Positions 1 to 11,394 of a DNA stretch of 64,000 nucleotides are shown here, in pieces (the first letter of the stretch is position 1; each line of letters opens with the position of its first letter). The translations under genes were made by a program, and so were the position numbers. The DNA comes from Orbilia blumenaviensis (taxonomy: Eukaryota; Ascomycota; Orbiliomycetes; Orbiliales; Orbiliaceae). The notes under the pieces are model-generated. The model saw only the letters and a list, made by a program, of their open reading frames with translations, ran no database searches and was not told the origin of the DNA. The stretch lies in assembly GCA_036872755.1 (NCBI GenBank), contig JAVHNS010000022.1, positions 62,001-126,000 of the forward strand. The letters are read 5' to 3'.

Positions 1-475
1 CCATTCCCTCCATGCGAAAACCTGGTTGCACGGTCACTCGGAAGCCGACACCTTCCGGTTGTTGATAGATACGTATCGTCTTCGAGCCCATGACAATTAT
101 CAGATTGAGGGCAAAACCGATGCAGGAGATGTGTTAGGTGGGGCGGGGGATAGCTCGGGGGGCTTCAATCGGTTTCTCACACTCGCGACGGCGAAACAGA
201 ATCTCTTACCCAGCTGGTGGACCCCGGAAAAGGCCCAGGAGTGTGTGAGCTTCGGAATGGACACGGAAGAATGGCAGTCACTTCGGAAAACCATTACCAA
301 GGCCGATGTTATCGATCATTACGGTGATTCTTTGATGCCCATGCAACTTCGGTTGTTCGGCGAGCAGATATACGGCACAGGACCCGGTGGGCAACCGGGG
401 AAAACCGTGATGACCATGATGATGGCACAGGAGGCAGGGGGGGCGGGATTCATGTCACACCTCGGTTTAGGTTGA
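1..475 (+). CDS. MYND-finger-type protein, C-terminal part (5' partial)
   Basis: The reading frame is open from the window edge (frame starting at base 2) to TGA at 473-475, so only about 157 C-terminal residues are present. The readable part holds blocks I associate with the region downstream of the zinc finger in fungal MYND-type proteins: TWLHG, then TFRLLIDTYRLR, then LLPSWW, VIDHYGD, MPMQLRLFGEQIYG and GPGGQ. The MYND cysteines themselves would lie upstream of the window and are not seen. The function of such proteins in fungi is mostly unknown. The family call is from recalled sequence pattern only. No intron is needed in this part. Confidence 0.7.
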   Translation, partial: HSLHAKTWLHGHSEADTFRLLIDTYRLRAHDNYQIEGKTDAGDVLGGAGDSSGGFNRFLTLATAKQNLLPSWWTPEKAQECVSFGMDTEEWQSLRKTITKADVIDHYGDSLMPMQLRLFGEQIYGTGPGGQPGKTVMTMMMAQEAGGAGFMSHLGLG

Positions 476-1517
476 ATATAAGGACCGGTCATGCCCGTTA
501 CATTCGAGAGGGACTCGTTCCGTTTTTACATCTGTTGTATTTTGTACCGCCCTCATATTAAACTTTTGCCCTGTCGAAAGTATATTCAAAAGCTAGCACA
601 TATTTTTCGCCATTGTACATCATATCATTCTAAAATAATACCTATTTATTAGGAAAATCACATATCATAATATATGGTATATTCATACGCAAAAAGCTAC
701 TCTACATACAAGTCGCCTGACTCTGGAGGGCGAATTCTGACCCCTACTAACAATCAATCCGCAGTTCGACTGAGGTGTGGTTAAATTTTGAAAGGGAAGC
801 AATACGGGATATATATCTAGATACAAAAGAGGGTAATCTTGTAACCATGCGCTCGGTGATCCCACGCATTCTACCCGCCACGATACCTGATCGATTCTAT
901 TCTATCCATCCTAACCGAGCGCGCTTTTGTGATACTCGCATTATGACCTCGCCGGAATAAGATCCCTTCAATCTTATGTTTGTGATATCGCTAATTGTTC
1001 GAACCAGTTGGTTCTTTTGATGAGGGTTCATTATCGATAGGAGCCATATATTCTCTACAGCTCTTGATGAACATCTTCCTCACCAATTACAAAGATACCA
1101 CCCTGGATTCGCGAAGTCTAGGTTAAAAGTTTTCGTCGACACGTTCTTTGAGCGTGGAAATCGTCCCACGCGTTCGTTCGCACACGTGTGCCCCCCCCTC
1201 CCGGCATATCATATATGTAGGCGCAGATCGAATGTACCTCTCAGTTAGCCAAGACGGTATATTATAAAGTATAAATAAACTTGTAGATCAGAACAAATAT
1301 TTTAAAGCTGCGCAAGAACACCGTGGCACGATTAATGGGACAAGCGCCAGTCCCAGACTTCATAGATTATTTAATATTCATTCGAAACCTTTAACTTTAA
1401 TCTTCGCCTTATCTATCCACTTTATACACTCAATACCTCGGTGAGGATATATAGACAGCAGCTTGGTATCAACTTGCCGCATAATTCGACTCCCAACTTT
1501 CGAGGATACATCCATTC
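476..1517. other. intergenic, no gene seen
   Basis: This stretch is AT-rich with only short ORFs that look random. It contains a C run and TATA-like strings but nothing I can assign. It presumably includes the 3' end of the upstream gene and the promoter of the protease-like gene. Confidence 0.5.
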
Positions 1518-3385
1518 ATGGACGCTTCCCCACAGGCCTTACCTTTGGCGGCCGGTGGACCTGATTCGGGCACTAAATACGTACTTCGAAATCAAAACCG
1601 GGTCAGCAAAGTACCCAGCTACAGTAAACATACCATAAAAATTCGCGAAATGCGCCGAATAACCTACACCACCGGGTCAACTGATACCGGGAGACGATCG
1701 CATTCATCGCATTTGAGATCCTCTCAAGCACAGACAAATACCCGTAGTACTTCTTTTAAAGCTTCCGACGGTGGTAACGACGACCGAGGGGATCATGTCC
1801 AACCATTTCATAGTAGGGAGGCTGCGAGGGTAGTCTTGGATTCGGGAAATTACCAATCTAGGCCGGAGCCGGAGCCAAGGTACCGGTGGGAGCCAATCCC
1901 TTCAGCGTCTCCAGCTGCAGCTATTTGGAATGAGCACCTTGATTCCACGATGAGATACTTAACCGGGAAGGGTATTAAGTGGACTGCCTTACATCTGGGC
2001 CTTTTGAATCAAAAGGTTACCATTGCAGTTTTGTACGAAGACAGCGGGCCCTGGGATAGAGAACTGGTTGAACGAGAACTTCGGCATTTTTACTTTCCAC
2101 ACCAGATCTTTACCGAAATTGTATTTTCTCAGGCGAGGGTAAAGAAAGGGGCTGCATTGGGAGCTTCTGAGTATAGCGACAGACAATCTTGTGGGGCAAG
2201 CGTCGGTGTAAGGGGTGTTTCTTGGTCCGCTGGAACCGTCGGTGGATACTTCGAATCAGAGACTGGGGAATTGTATGGTCTTACTTGTCACCATGTTCTA
2301 CTCCCAACGAAGACGCGTCCAAATTCGAAAAATGATAGGTTCGGATTTAGTGTAACAAAAGGTTAGCGCACCCGGGCTTTGGCTCTACTATCGAATGCAC
2401 ATCAATATCGGCTCCTAACTCCTTTTTAGGATACCCAGAATACCTTGATACAGTCGGTCTCCATCATTCAGCATTTAAGCCAGAGGATGGCGCCATCGAA
2501 GTCGTCCAGCCGCCATGTGTGGACCATTTCGATACTCTTTTGGAGTTGCAAGCACTGATCAAAAACGCCGAAGAAGGGTTGAGGACCCTGAAAGCCAAAT
2601 ACGAAGTACTGGGTATCCCAGTTCCGAAAAATAAAGCAGAAAGTTGGCAAGCCACCATCAAGGACTCGTCTAGAAAATTAGCAGCGACTCAACTCTATAA
2701 CCGGACTTTCGGTACTGTTATTTCTAGCTCAGGATATAAGGTTGACCTAGAGACGAAAGGTTCAATCGATTGGGGGCTGTTCGAAATCTCTCGGAGTAGA
2801 AGCGTCTGGAACATGGTAAGTCTAGAAACTTTTGAGCCCTAGTGAGAGAAACGCTTCGGAGGTGATAACTCTTTAACCGAGTCTATCAATCTGCCGTACT
2901 TAAACCTAGGGTGAATCCTATAATGTTCAAATTGTATTCAAACATTGAACTTTTTTTTGATGAATTCATGATAGATTCCAGGTGTTGATGCTGAAAAGCG
3001 ACGAGGCTCATGGGACGGTCTATCGAGAAGCCGAATCACCTTCAATGATATTGCTGACCCCATGGAGAACGAAAGTGTCTTCAAAATCGGGAGGAAAACG
3101 GGGCCGACGTTTGGCATAATCAATGGGGTCAGAGACGGTGTCAATTTAAAAGAAAATTTGGGGGAGACTAAAGAGTGGTGCGTGGTTGGTACGAACGGAA
3201 CGGACTTTTCTGCAGCTGGTGACTCAGGGAGCCTGGTTTTTAACCAGAAATTTCAAGTTATTGGAGTAGTTACCGCGGGCTGTGATTTCATGGGGGGGCT
3301 GGCATACATGACTCCAATCAAGTTGGTGCTACATGATATACTGAAAACGACCGGGATAAAGATCAAATTTTGGGACAATTTGTGA
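1518..3385 (+). CDS. trypsin-like serine protease domain protein
   Basis: The model joins 1518..2361, 2430..2815 and 2975..3385 (546 aa). Intron 1 (2362-2429) has a CTAAC branch site and ends TTTTTAG. Intron 2 starts with GTAAGT at 2816, and its acceptor at 2974 was chosen because it keeps frame. A catalytic triad is readable: His in GLTCHHVLL just before intron 1, Asp in IDWGLFEI in exon 2, and Ser in AAGDSGSLVF in exon 3. The spacing fits chymotrypsin-fold fungal proteins with a long N-terminal extension. There is no signal peptide, so a cytosolic role is likely. The start is uncertain: an in-frame ATG also lies at 1650. The fold is a family inference; the substrate is unknown. Confidence 0.65.
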
Positions 3386-4974
3386 AGGAAGAGATACAAC
3401 ATAAGGTCGATAGGGAATGCAGACTTAAGTTATAATTACTAGCGACTACCCAAGCTAGTTATTACCTACGTACTTACCCACTTAATTTTCGATTGTGGGG
3501 TAAATTTGAATAGACGCAATAGAAGAGATACTAGTCCTCGGGCTACGGCACCCAAGGTTAATTCCCAGTTGTTGCTCTAGCACTCCGGAAGCATTCATCA
3601 GATACCGAAGGAAAAATCAATATCACTCTTCTGTGGAGTCTCATCTTTGCTACAATTGCAAGCGTAACTACCTAATAATCACATACATACATTTCCATAT
3701 TATATACAGGTACCCGTCAAGCAATCGTAGTAGAGTTAAAGTGCGACGGAGAGCACAAAACAGAAGTACTATTGAGATCCTTCATATAGCCGTATGGTCT
3801 GGTTGATAGGTACCTAGGTATGTAGGTACCTACCGTCCAATCCGACCATTATTTATGCGATCATTTCCAGCTGTTAAATCCATGTTTTCCCGAGCATTCA
3901 GGATTAAGATCTTTACTACTGTGACCTTGAGCCCTGGACCCCAGCCCAGCTTAGGGGCATTGATTTTGATATTCTTAGTTTATGCGAAGCCCGACCATAG
4001 TCGGAATCAACCTCCAGGAAATCAAGGCCACCTTCCCTAGCAAAATCAACAAACTTCCATCCGTCTATCAAAACAACATCACCTGTCGCCACACCGAAGA
4101 CGACTAAGCCGACCGTACAGACCTCTGCGGCCTCCCAGGTCCCATCCGTAGGCGCAGCCACTACAAATCTAACCTACCCGGTAAAATCTAATTTATCTGC
4201 AGTGGTACTTTGGCTCAGCTCGAGGCCTGACTCGGTCTTGACAGTAAGTCGGAGATGTCCACAAGTAATAACATTATAAGCTTCGGTATACAGCCGACCG
4301 CTGCAATGACGCCCTGTCACTTCTGACTTTCAACCCTAGGGATACTTGTGGCACGTCAGACCGCTCGTGTGATACCAACAGCTCCGCCATTAACGTCGTC
4401 GATTTACCAGACCTAGGTCGTGATCAGCTTTAATATAGGGACATATATCTCTACGGCCGGTCATGAATTTACCCCAGCAGCATGCCGTAATCCATCCATC
4501 TTCCTCCGGATCATATACCTACTGCGGCCAGCCGACGATAACCCCAGCTGTATCAAACAAAACTGATGCGGTATGAAAGAAATTACCTGTCCTTTCTGAT
4601 ACTTGTGTGAGCTGCAACTGCTTAAAACGGGAATGCATCATTCCCTTTCCGAAGGCCGTTCTAGAAGTAACACCTTTGAACTTAGCCCTGGAACCTTGTC
4701 TCGTGAATCCCATTCCTGCTGGAACCCTTGATCTACCACCGCTTTTGACAAGGCTCATCCTGTCAGGTGGGGTTCGCGGTATTTAGTAAAATACCTACAG
4801 CCGTAATGCGTGAAGAAGGGAAGAGAAGCGTAATCCCTAGGGGCAGTTCATAAGCCGAAAGATCATGAGCCAACGAACTATCCCCGCTCACGCTCCCGTT
4901 TTCAATGCATTGTGCGAATGAGCTATCATTCAATCTGCCGCCAAGTTTTCATGGCCTACATCCTCCGACAGTGT
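3386..4974. other. intergenic with possible gene debris
   Basis: There is no intact gene. Repeated GTACCTAGGTA-type palindromic strings occur near 3805-3835. On the minus strand, open stretches at 3916-4161 and 4519-4758 have protein-like composition, but they lie in different frames without supported splice signals. They may be the continuation of the decayed minus-strand gene at 4975-5345. Confidence 0.35.
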
Positions 4975-5345
4975 TCATCAACAGCGTCTTTGGGATAGTG
5001 GTTATGAGCCCCAAGAGATTAAATAGGCTCAAATCTCGCCCACCGATAATAAGTTTCAATAATTGGGAGAATATGGGTAGTTCAATGGTATATTGCCTTA
5101 GAGCTTTTACTAAAATAATACCCAGTCGTACGGTTCTAATGAAAGTGTCGACAACGCTCTCCAGAGTAATTAGGGCGAAATCAATGGCATCCCGGTTATT
5201 TTGGTCAGGAAACTCGCCAAACTAGGTATGGAGGGGGAGCTAAAGAATTAGGGCAATTTTTTTATTGCATCAGTAGCAATCCCCTCGGCGTCCCTTATTT
5301 CGCTAAGTAAATCGTCCCAGATCCCCTTGATAATAGCGGCATCGT
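4975..5345 (-). pseudogene. decayed fragment of an unknown, helix-rich fungal protein
   Basis: Read on the minus strand, about 34 residues (5345-5245, beginning LDDDAAIIKGIWDD) have coding character and stop at a TAA beside an A run. About 85 more (5225-4975) continue in another frame, with helical text such as ESVVDTFIRTVRLGIILVKAL and an ending LLGLITTIPKTLLMNTVG. No GT..AG intron reconciles the two frames, so a frameshift at the A run is the simplest reading. The pattern of a helical segment followed by an AIPxT-like motif recalls large uncharacterised ascomycete proteins, but I cannot name the family. No start codon was found. Confidence 0.35.
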
Positions 5346-6122
5346 CATCCAGAGATACTTTATGGTATCAACATCTAAACTTTGAAAAGAGATATATATA
5401 TCAACCACATAAACCCGCGAGAAACTAGCTAGTTAACTTTAGGGCATTACAGGCATTGATCAGGCTGCGAAGCGGCCTCAAGTATAAATAATATGCGGTC
5501 AATCAGTCGCTCGTTGTGTTGCGGGCGACGTTTGCACAACACATCTAGCGACGGTGACGTGACCGACAAAGGTCCTGAGCCCGTGCACACGGTTGCAACC
5601 GGCATCAATCGATAAGATCGTATAAAAACTCAACAAAGGCGGGTGAATTAAAGTCCTGGGGATTTCATAAACCTGGGCGATACAACCTCATTAAGGTTTG
5701 GTGCTCTGCACGACAGAGTTCCGAATTTTCGGAAACCCAGGCAGTGTGCATTCTCCTCAGCACACACGCACGCGTTGACCAGCACTACAATGTGAGCGTT
5801 TTCCTAGGCTGGCAGGAATCCTCCGAAAGGTACTGATCGTTTTGCCTAATTCGAGGTGCTCTGACAGATGACAAATCCGCTTTACCAGAAAACCGCCGGC
5901 AAGTTCCAAGGCTCCCAGTCACTTGATGGAAGTTTGGCCAGATTGGGGACAATTGATTTCATCTGAAGTTTTACCACAATCTTCTGGTCTCTTCTAATCT
6001 ATAGACAAACACGAACCGCGATTGGCTGACAAAGCGTTTGTCTCTGCTCATACTTCAAGCTCGAATCAGAAATTTCGCCAAGGCATTTCGAATGTCAGGC
6101 TGCGCTGCTTATGAGATTATAA
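5346..6122. other. intergenic upstream of thioredoxin
   Basis: No gene is seen. Only short ORFs occur, without codon bias. It is probably the distal promoter region of the thioredoxin gene. Confidence 0.45.
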
Positions 6123-6144
6123 CCAATCCTGAGGACCGTATAAA
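6123..6144 (+). promoter_or_regulatory. CCAAT and TATA boxes of the thioredoxin gene
   Basis: CCAAT lies at 6123-6127 and TATAAA at 6139-6144, about 105 nt before the thioredoxin ATG. The spacing from the TATA box to a CA-rich start region near 6170-6200 is plausible for a fungal core promoter. This is pattern evidence only. Confidence 0.45.
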
Positions 6145-6250
6145 TTACAACCTCTCCGACATCTTAGAGTCCGGCAAGCATCTCCAAATCCATTAACAGC
6201 AACCTATTCAAAGTCCTCCCAAGCAGAAAGAACAAAGGAGCACCACAGCC

Positions 6251-6634
6251 ATGGCTGTCCATCATATCTCCAGCTCCTCCGAATTCGAATCCCTCCTCTC
6301 TTCGACGATGTACGTTGTCTCAGACTTCTACGCAGACTGGTGTGGTCCTTGTAAAGCGATAGCACCGATGTATGAGAAGATGGCCGAGTCCGCCTCGGTA
6401 CAAGGCTACCTCGCGTTCGCCAAGATCAATGTTGACAACAATCAGGACATCTCCACGAAATACGGCGTAACGGCCATGCCTACGTTCATGTTTTTCAAGA
6501 ATGGCAAACAGGTTGCGGTCAACGGAAATGCGCTGATCAGAGGTGCCGATGCTCAGGCTTTAGCATCTGCGGCAGGAAAGTTAGCCAAGTTGGCGAAGGA
6601 AAAACAGGATGCCGGTGTCAAAGTTGGGGCATGA
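6251..6634 (+). CDS. thioredoxin
   Basis: This is a 127-aa intronless gene. The active-site motif WCGPCK sits at about residues 31-36 after FYAD. The cis-Pro segment TAMPTFMFFKNGK follows in the usual place, and the length is close to that of classical thioredoxins. It should reduce protein disulfides in the cytosol using electrons from thioredoxin reductase. No signal or transit peptide is visible. The C-terminus has a short Lys/Ala-rich tail (LAKLAKEKQD) that typical thioredoxins lack. The ATG follows the A-rich leader ending CACAGCC, and CCAAT and TATA boxes lie upstream. Confidence 0.92.
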   Translation: MAVHHISSSSEFESLLSSTMYVVSDFYADWCGPCKAIAPMYEKMAESASVQGYLAFAKINVDNNQDISTKYGVTAMPTFMFFKNGKQVAVNGNALIRGADAQALASAAGKLAKLAKEKQDAGVKVGA

Positions 6635-7171
6635 AAGGGAACGGGAAACTGTCTCTAGGGACTTGGACACCATCTAGCTTTGTTGTATCGTAGAAAGCGA
6701 ATTTATGCGACTTTGTGTGTCGCGACTGGTCTACCTGACAGCTATGCGGCATGTAAGATTCCGGCTTATTCCGTTACAAAAAAAAGCACCTTCTACTAGG
6801 TTTTGCACTTTCGTATATGCAGAAGCTTGCGGGGAGTCCCATATACTACCGTGAATACCGACTGGATATAAGTTTGCCGGACAGGATGTTCATCCGGCTC
6901 AATACAATATAAACGAGTAATGGTCTTAGTGCAAAAGAAAATATCAGAATATTCATATCGAAAATCATTCTTATTTCTCATAGGGTATGCCCATGGCGTG
7001 CCGTAGTTTATATAATGGCCTAGAGGCCAGAACTACATCCTGGCACACCCACACCCTTTTGCACGGTGCAACGGTAAGGCCAATTACATACGGCGTACCA
7101 CGGCATTCCAGGCGTCGTGTTACAGCTCGGCATCGACTCCAGCTTCGCACAGCTGTATAGTACCATTCTCA

Positions 7172-7198
7172 GACCCTAACGACCCTAACGACCCTACG
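7172..7198. repeat. telomere-like GACCCTAAC tandem repeat
   Basis: A 9-bp unit GACCCTAAC occurs twice, followed by a degenerate third copy GACCCTACG. It contains CCCTAA, the fungal telomere hexamer, but with a 9-bp period, so it may be coincidence or an old repair scar. Confidence 0.5.
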
Positions 7199-7493
7199 TC
7201 GGTGTTTGAGGAGCATATAGGATAAAACCCGCCTCTCGTCACAATAAATGACATCTAAAGTATTAGAGTATGAAGGTTGACACCTCACGGGCAGCAACTA
7301 GATGGCTCGATCGTGGTCTGTTCGCGCGGTGTCTTATATTGCTTTTCAACACTCTTTTAAAAAATCTTAAGCTTCACTATAACTAAATACAATGATGTGA
7401 ATGTTAGACGGAAGGTAGCACGTATATATCAAGTAATATACAGGGAAAGCCGCCCCTGGTTTGATCATGTTAAACCACAATTAAGAGGTCCGC

Positions 7494-7570
7494 CCCTGTG
7501 GCTTTGACGAGAAGGGGTGGAGAGCAGTTTAACGTCATTGTCAGGATGGGCTCTGAATCATTTAGGTCTC
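7494..7570 (+). repeat. dispersed repeat, copy 1 (empty-site copy)
   Basis: The text running from CTGTGGCTTTGACGAGAAGG to TTAGGTCTC matches 30783-30856 over about 75 bp, at roughly 75-80% identity by eye. The copy at 30.8 kb is interrupted after AGGTC by a 63-bp-class element; this one is not. It is non-coding as far as I can see. Confidence 0.6.
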
Positions 7571-8428
7571 TTGATCTTCCACGATACCCACGTGGTTGCC
7601 TATTATGATCGTAGGATCGAGACCCTTTGAATAAACACTGGTTCTATCTATACGTCGAAATACTTATCTTCCAAGGATACCCTTGCCCAGAAGTAACAGC
7701 ATACCCATTGCATATTGGCCCGCGAAACTGCGGAGCTCAGATTGATGGTTGTATTATCTAGCTGTAATTGATAGCTGGCTTTTATTCTGAGCTCGGCTCC
7801 CCTTTCGTTAATTAATACGGGCATGATAAAGTTTTATGAAATGAGCAGTACAGACGGCCCAGGCCGTACGTTGATTTCACAAATACAACGTGGAACAACA
7901 GACTAGGTCTGTTCCTATGACCTCCTGTCGGCACGGCGAACTTCTCCGCTATGATAGGTCGGTATTTGGGCCGCCACGAATTAGAATCAGAGGTATTTGC
8001 AAAAAGGCTTTAGCTTGTTGGCCAAAAAAGAAGTTCCACTCCTATATATTACAATAGTTGGGAAAAAACATGCTACTCGAGCTCAGCTGAGGTCAAGCCC
8101 GTTAAGCTAAGCGATAGTGTGCTAGAAGAGTACCGTAGTACCAGTCGCCGTCCATACGCTCAGAATAACAGGTGAGGAGAGCGGTGAGATAAACGCCACT
8201 CGAGTTCTGGTCAACAATGCTTATAGCACCCTCTTTCCTCAATCTATAAAGTTCCACCAGAGGCTCGATGCACTTCCTAACATTGTCGTAGTCTCCACTT
8301 GAGGAATATTGAAAAATGTTGCCGAAATAAGTGAAGGGGTAAAAGGAGTCAGCGTTTGCGGCGTCTATAAAAAGTGAAGCTGACTCGTTTGCAACTTCTC
8401 TTGCAAGTTCTGCAACTACGGCGCTTTT

Positions 8429-8491
8429 TGTCAGGCATATAGTGGAGATCAGTTCAGGTATAGATAACGCGGACAGCCTTTTGGCTTAACA
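8429..8491 (+). mobile_element. solo 63-bp LTR-like element, copy A
   Basis: It begins TGTCAGGCATATAG and ends GGCTTAACA, the TG..CA borders of LTRs. It is flanked on both sides by the 5-bp direct repeat CTTTT (8424-8428 and 8492-8496), as expected for a target-site duplication. It is nearly identical to the terminal repeats of the complete element at 12363-12689. It lies over the 3' end of the BTB reading frame. Confidence 0.75.
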
Positions 8492-8844
8492 CTTTTGAGC
8501 TGCGGGTGCAATAAATAATCTGCAGTTTGAAAGATTGCGTGGGCCCACATAAAGTTATCCAGGGACAGCGCAAATTCCCCTCCATAAAGCCAATTAAATA
8601 TCTCCTCAAACGACTCTTGTTCGAAATTCTCAAATATTATTTTTCGATTCTGGCCCTCTAAGAGTTCTCTCCATGTGGTGGCGCTGAAATACCCCCCTTG
8701 CGCTGCAAGGATAGCTTCATGGAGCTGATACTCCTTTTTTGCGGCGCCTACGACAACTAAAACATCCCACCCGGTGTGGGTACTTAGAAGCCTACGTAAA
8801 CAATGCGTTAATAATTTGAAATTCGGATGAAACTTCTTTCTCAT
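8449..8844 (-). CDS. BTB/POZ domain protein, truncated by an insertion
   Basis: The 131-aa frame starts at a true ATG (8844). Residues from about 28 to 115 read as a BTB/POZ fold: WDVLVVVG, then YQLHEAILAAQGGYF, then IFENFEQESFEEIFNWLYGGEF. BTB domains dimerise and often recruit cullin-3. The last roughly 14 codons and the stop come from the 63-bp element inserted at 8429-8491, so the native C-terminus is gone. No in-frame continuation was found beyond the element. The product may be a bare BTB domain or the locus may be dead. The BTB call is strong; whether the gene is functional is unknown. Confidence 0.6.
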   Translation of the reverse strand: MRKKFHPNFKLLTHCLRRLLSTHTGWDVLVVVGAAKKEYQLHEAILAAQGGYFSATTWRELLEGQNRKIIFENFEQESFEEIFNWLYGGEFALSLDNFMWAHAIFQTADYLLHPQLKSVKPKGCPRYLYLN

Positions 8845-10248
8845 CCTACGTGGTCATAATTCTACAAGTATTACTCAAATATATCTAGGATCTAGATACA
8901 GGCCTTCTGTTATCTTGGTGACTTACGTACCTGAGATTATCCGGAATAGTAGTCGAGCTATCCATGGAACCTTTTGTAGCCTCTTGGCACTTATGGCTAC
9001 TGCCTGAAGCTTCGGAACCTATCGTTGTAACTCAAAGTTACAGTAGGTGGAACTATAAATGAAGCTCTCGTCGTTCAGTGGATTTTGTCGACAAGTAATT
9101 ATGCTTGCTAAAATTAATAGGGTAAGTTGTGAGCGTTCGATACGTAGGAATGATATTTGAGGCATCCACTAGGTATGCCCCTAGGGCAATACGCTTTCGA
9201 ATTCGTACTTACTAGCAAGAAATAAACAATATGTATGTGTTATTTATGAGATAAATAAATGCTAATATAATGATTGGATGTCTAAATAGAAGATCATTTT
9301 ACGGATTAAATATAAAGGAGTGTGATATTACACGACTAGGTTTATTGTGGCTTATAGCTACATGATATAAGGTATATACCCCACTAATAGCCCTTTAGAA
9401 CTAGAGCTTTTGAGAAAGCCCCAGTTACGTAACGAGCAAGTCAATAGTTCACAGCCACAATTACGGCCCCTCAGAAGCGGATAATGCCAACATATTTAGC
9501 TAGTCTGCCGAAAAGGCAAGGGAAATCTTAGAATTTTTTATTGGAGTAGAACCGTAAGCCAGGGGGTTCGAAGCTGCTCCATGTATTATGATTAGCAAAT
9601 CTACATTAGAGGCTTTGATCAATTGAGCAGGCGATAGTTCGGACGTATACCAACGCTATGCCTGACTGAAATGGAGGGTTACTAAGAATTCCCCTCGAGT
9701 CTGTCCGCGGCACCTACCCACAGCAAAATTGGCGGTGAGGACACAAAAAAGGAATAAATTCTCCTTTGGTACGGCTTGGCGATCCTGTCAAGACTCCGAA
9801 TGTTAGCTGCAACGAAGCAGATTTATTTTGCACTCGGAAGTGCTGTATTTTTTTAGGGTTAAAAAGATCGGCACGAATTAAAGGTTATATTGCTTAAAGA
9901 CGTTCGTTTGTCTCACAAAATTTTGAAGCCGATTGATCGAGGCTGCTGGTTCTCTTAGTTAGATAATCCGCAACTCTGCTTCGGTCGGGTGCAACGGCTC
10001 GAAGGGTGGAGGTAGGGGGATACTCGAGGCTAGGGCTGTTGTGGTAACGCTCCAGGGCACAAACTCTTTCGGGCCAGTTTCTGAACTTAGGACTGAGCAA
10101 ATTCCCCCCGATATTTTTCCGGGCTTTATCCTTTTGCTCCCTACCTAGGTAGCTACATCAAAACCGAATATTCTGACGAAGGGCTCCACCGCTATTCCAA
10201 CCCCAGCCGAAGCCTAGAGACCTTATTTATTTCTCAAGAGCGGTAAAC
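8845..10248. other. intergenic, AT-rich
   Basis: No gene was recognised. The minus-strand frame at 9894-10100 lacks an ATG-based coding context and shows no homology I recognise. Confidence 0.45.
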
Positions 10249-11394
10249 ATGTTTAGTCCGAGGCTGAGGACTGACTTGTGTATACTACGCGCACGCCTAG
10301 GTACCTTTCCGATGGCCTCCGTCCTCTCTCGGAGGGAAGAGAAGCGAAACCTTCACGTTTTACTAGGATACAGAACAAGGCGCACCCGACATGTGCAGGA
10401 CCTTTGCGGACTAAACCACAACTCTGGTTCCGGGCTCTCAAGGCCGAAGTACCGGCTCCATTTCGCGTATGACTGTATGCCGAAATCGACTTTGGCTGGG
10501 GCGTCAAAGACTCAAGGTACCCGGCCAAGCCGGAAACGTAAAGCAAAAACAGAGCTGGAAGATAAAACCCCAAAGTCTTTACTAGAACTAAGTCCCTGGC
10601 ATCGCCCCGGAATCGCCTACCTTACGGCCTCTATGGAGACTATTATCTGTGTAAGAAGGCCCTCATCTTTAACTATACATTTAAGCGGTTGTAAACCCTT
10701 TATTTCTGACTCTTGCGGTGCTTTCGAGGCTCAAAAGCTTTTCGATTTCCTGTTATCAGACGAGATGAATAGAGAGTTTTTGTCCTTCCTCATCTCAAGA
10801 ACGGAGTTTATCAAGGCTTTACTAGACCCAAACGTTCTATCCTACCTAGATGGTTTTATTCAACAACAAGAGAACAAGGAAGTTAGAAAGCTTTCCGCCG
10901 ATACGTTGGTCCGTTTCCTAAAAACCGCACCTCTTGACGACTATCAAAAAATTTACGCCTTTTCTTCGACCAAAGACGCATTTGGCGCCGCCTACTACGC
11001 CGAGCATAATCTCGAGCCTGATTACGTCATTTTCCAAGATTTGCCATTGGATGTCCTTGATGGGGTGGAAGACGAGTATGTCATTGCTGAAAGGAACAAA
11101 AGGGTTGACCCTAACATGCCCGACTTGAAGACTCTTTTTCAGCCCTTACTACTATTTCTCACTGGCTTCGACTCAATGCCACAGGGCCCAAATGACAGTA
11201 ACTTCCAGTTAGAAGGGCGTATAATCGACTTAGTCAGGAAACGTAAACCAGAGGTATGGCGTAACCAGCCTTACCCGGAGATATTGACTACAGCCATGGA
11301 AAAGTATCTCAAGCGTCGGGACGGTTTGGATCCTGACAAACATATTCGACAGGGTGGGCTATCCTGGAACAAGGTTTACGAGTGGGAGAGTTAG
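10249..11394 (+). CDS. hypothetical protein, 381 aa
   Basis: This is a single long frame starting at ATG 10249. The C-terminal two thirds (from about residue 155) has convincing coding texture: acidic and aromatic-rich text such as FEAQKLFDFLLSDEMNREFL, DYVIFQDLPLDVLDGVEDEYV and MEKYLKRRDGLDPDKHIRQGG. The first roughly 110 residues are Arg-rich and overlap open frames on both strands, so the true start may be further in, or upstream exons may exist. There is no signal peptide or membrane segment. I do not recognise a family. Base composition is more GC-rich than the flanks. Confidence 0.5.
   Translation: MFSPRLRTDLCILRARLGTFPMASVLSRREEKRNLHVLLGYRTRRTRHVQDLCGLNHNSGSGLSRPKYRLHFAYDCMPKSTLAGASKTQGTRPSRKRKAKTELEDKTPKSLLELSPWHRPGIAYLTASMETIICVRRPSSLTIHLSGCKPFISDSCGAFEAQKLFDFLLSDEMNREFLSFLISRTEFIKALLDPNVLSYLDGFIQQQENKEVRKLSADTLVRFLKTAPLDDYQKIYAFSSTKDAFGAAYYAEHNLEPDYVIFQDLPLDVLDGVEDEYVIAERNKRVDPNMPDLKTLFQPLLLFLTGFDSMPQGPNDSNFQLEGRIIDLVRKRKPEVWRNQPYPEILTTAMEKYLKRRDGLDPDKHIRQGGLSWNKVYEWES

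Larger units (their letters stand above)
6635..8428. other. gene-poor stretch with small repeats
   Basis: No gene is supported. It contains a telomere-like tandem repeat (7172-7198), a dispersed repeat with a second copy at 30.8 kb (7494-7570), and the 3' region of thioredoxin. The small open frame at 6796-6981 has no coding character. Confidence 0.5.

Noticed and set aside
3805..3835. GTACCTAGGTA palindromes as a regulatory site
   Set aside because: Similar strings recur at about 10140, 14440, 41410 and 58460 without consistent position relative to genes, so I treat them as background short repeats.
10253..10573. 106-aa minus-strand ORF
   Set aside because: It overlaps the N-terminal part of the plus-strand hypothetical gene and is likely a shadow, though that N-terminus is itself uncertain.
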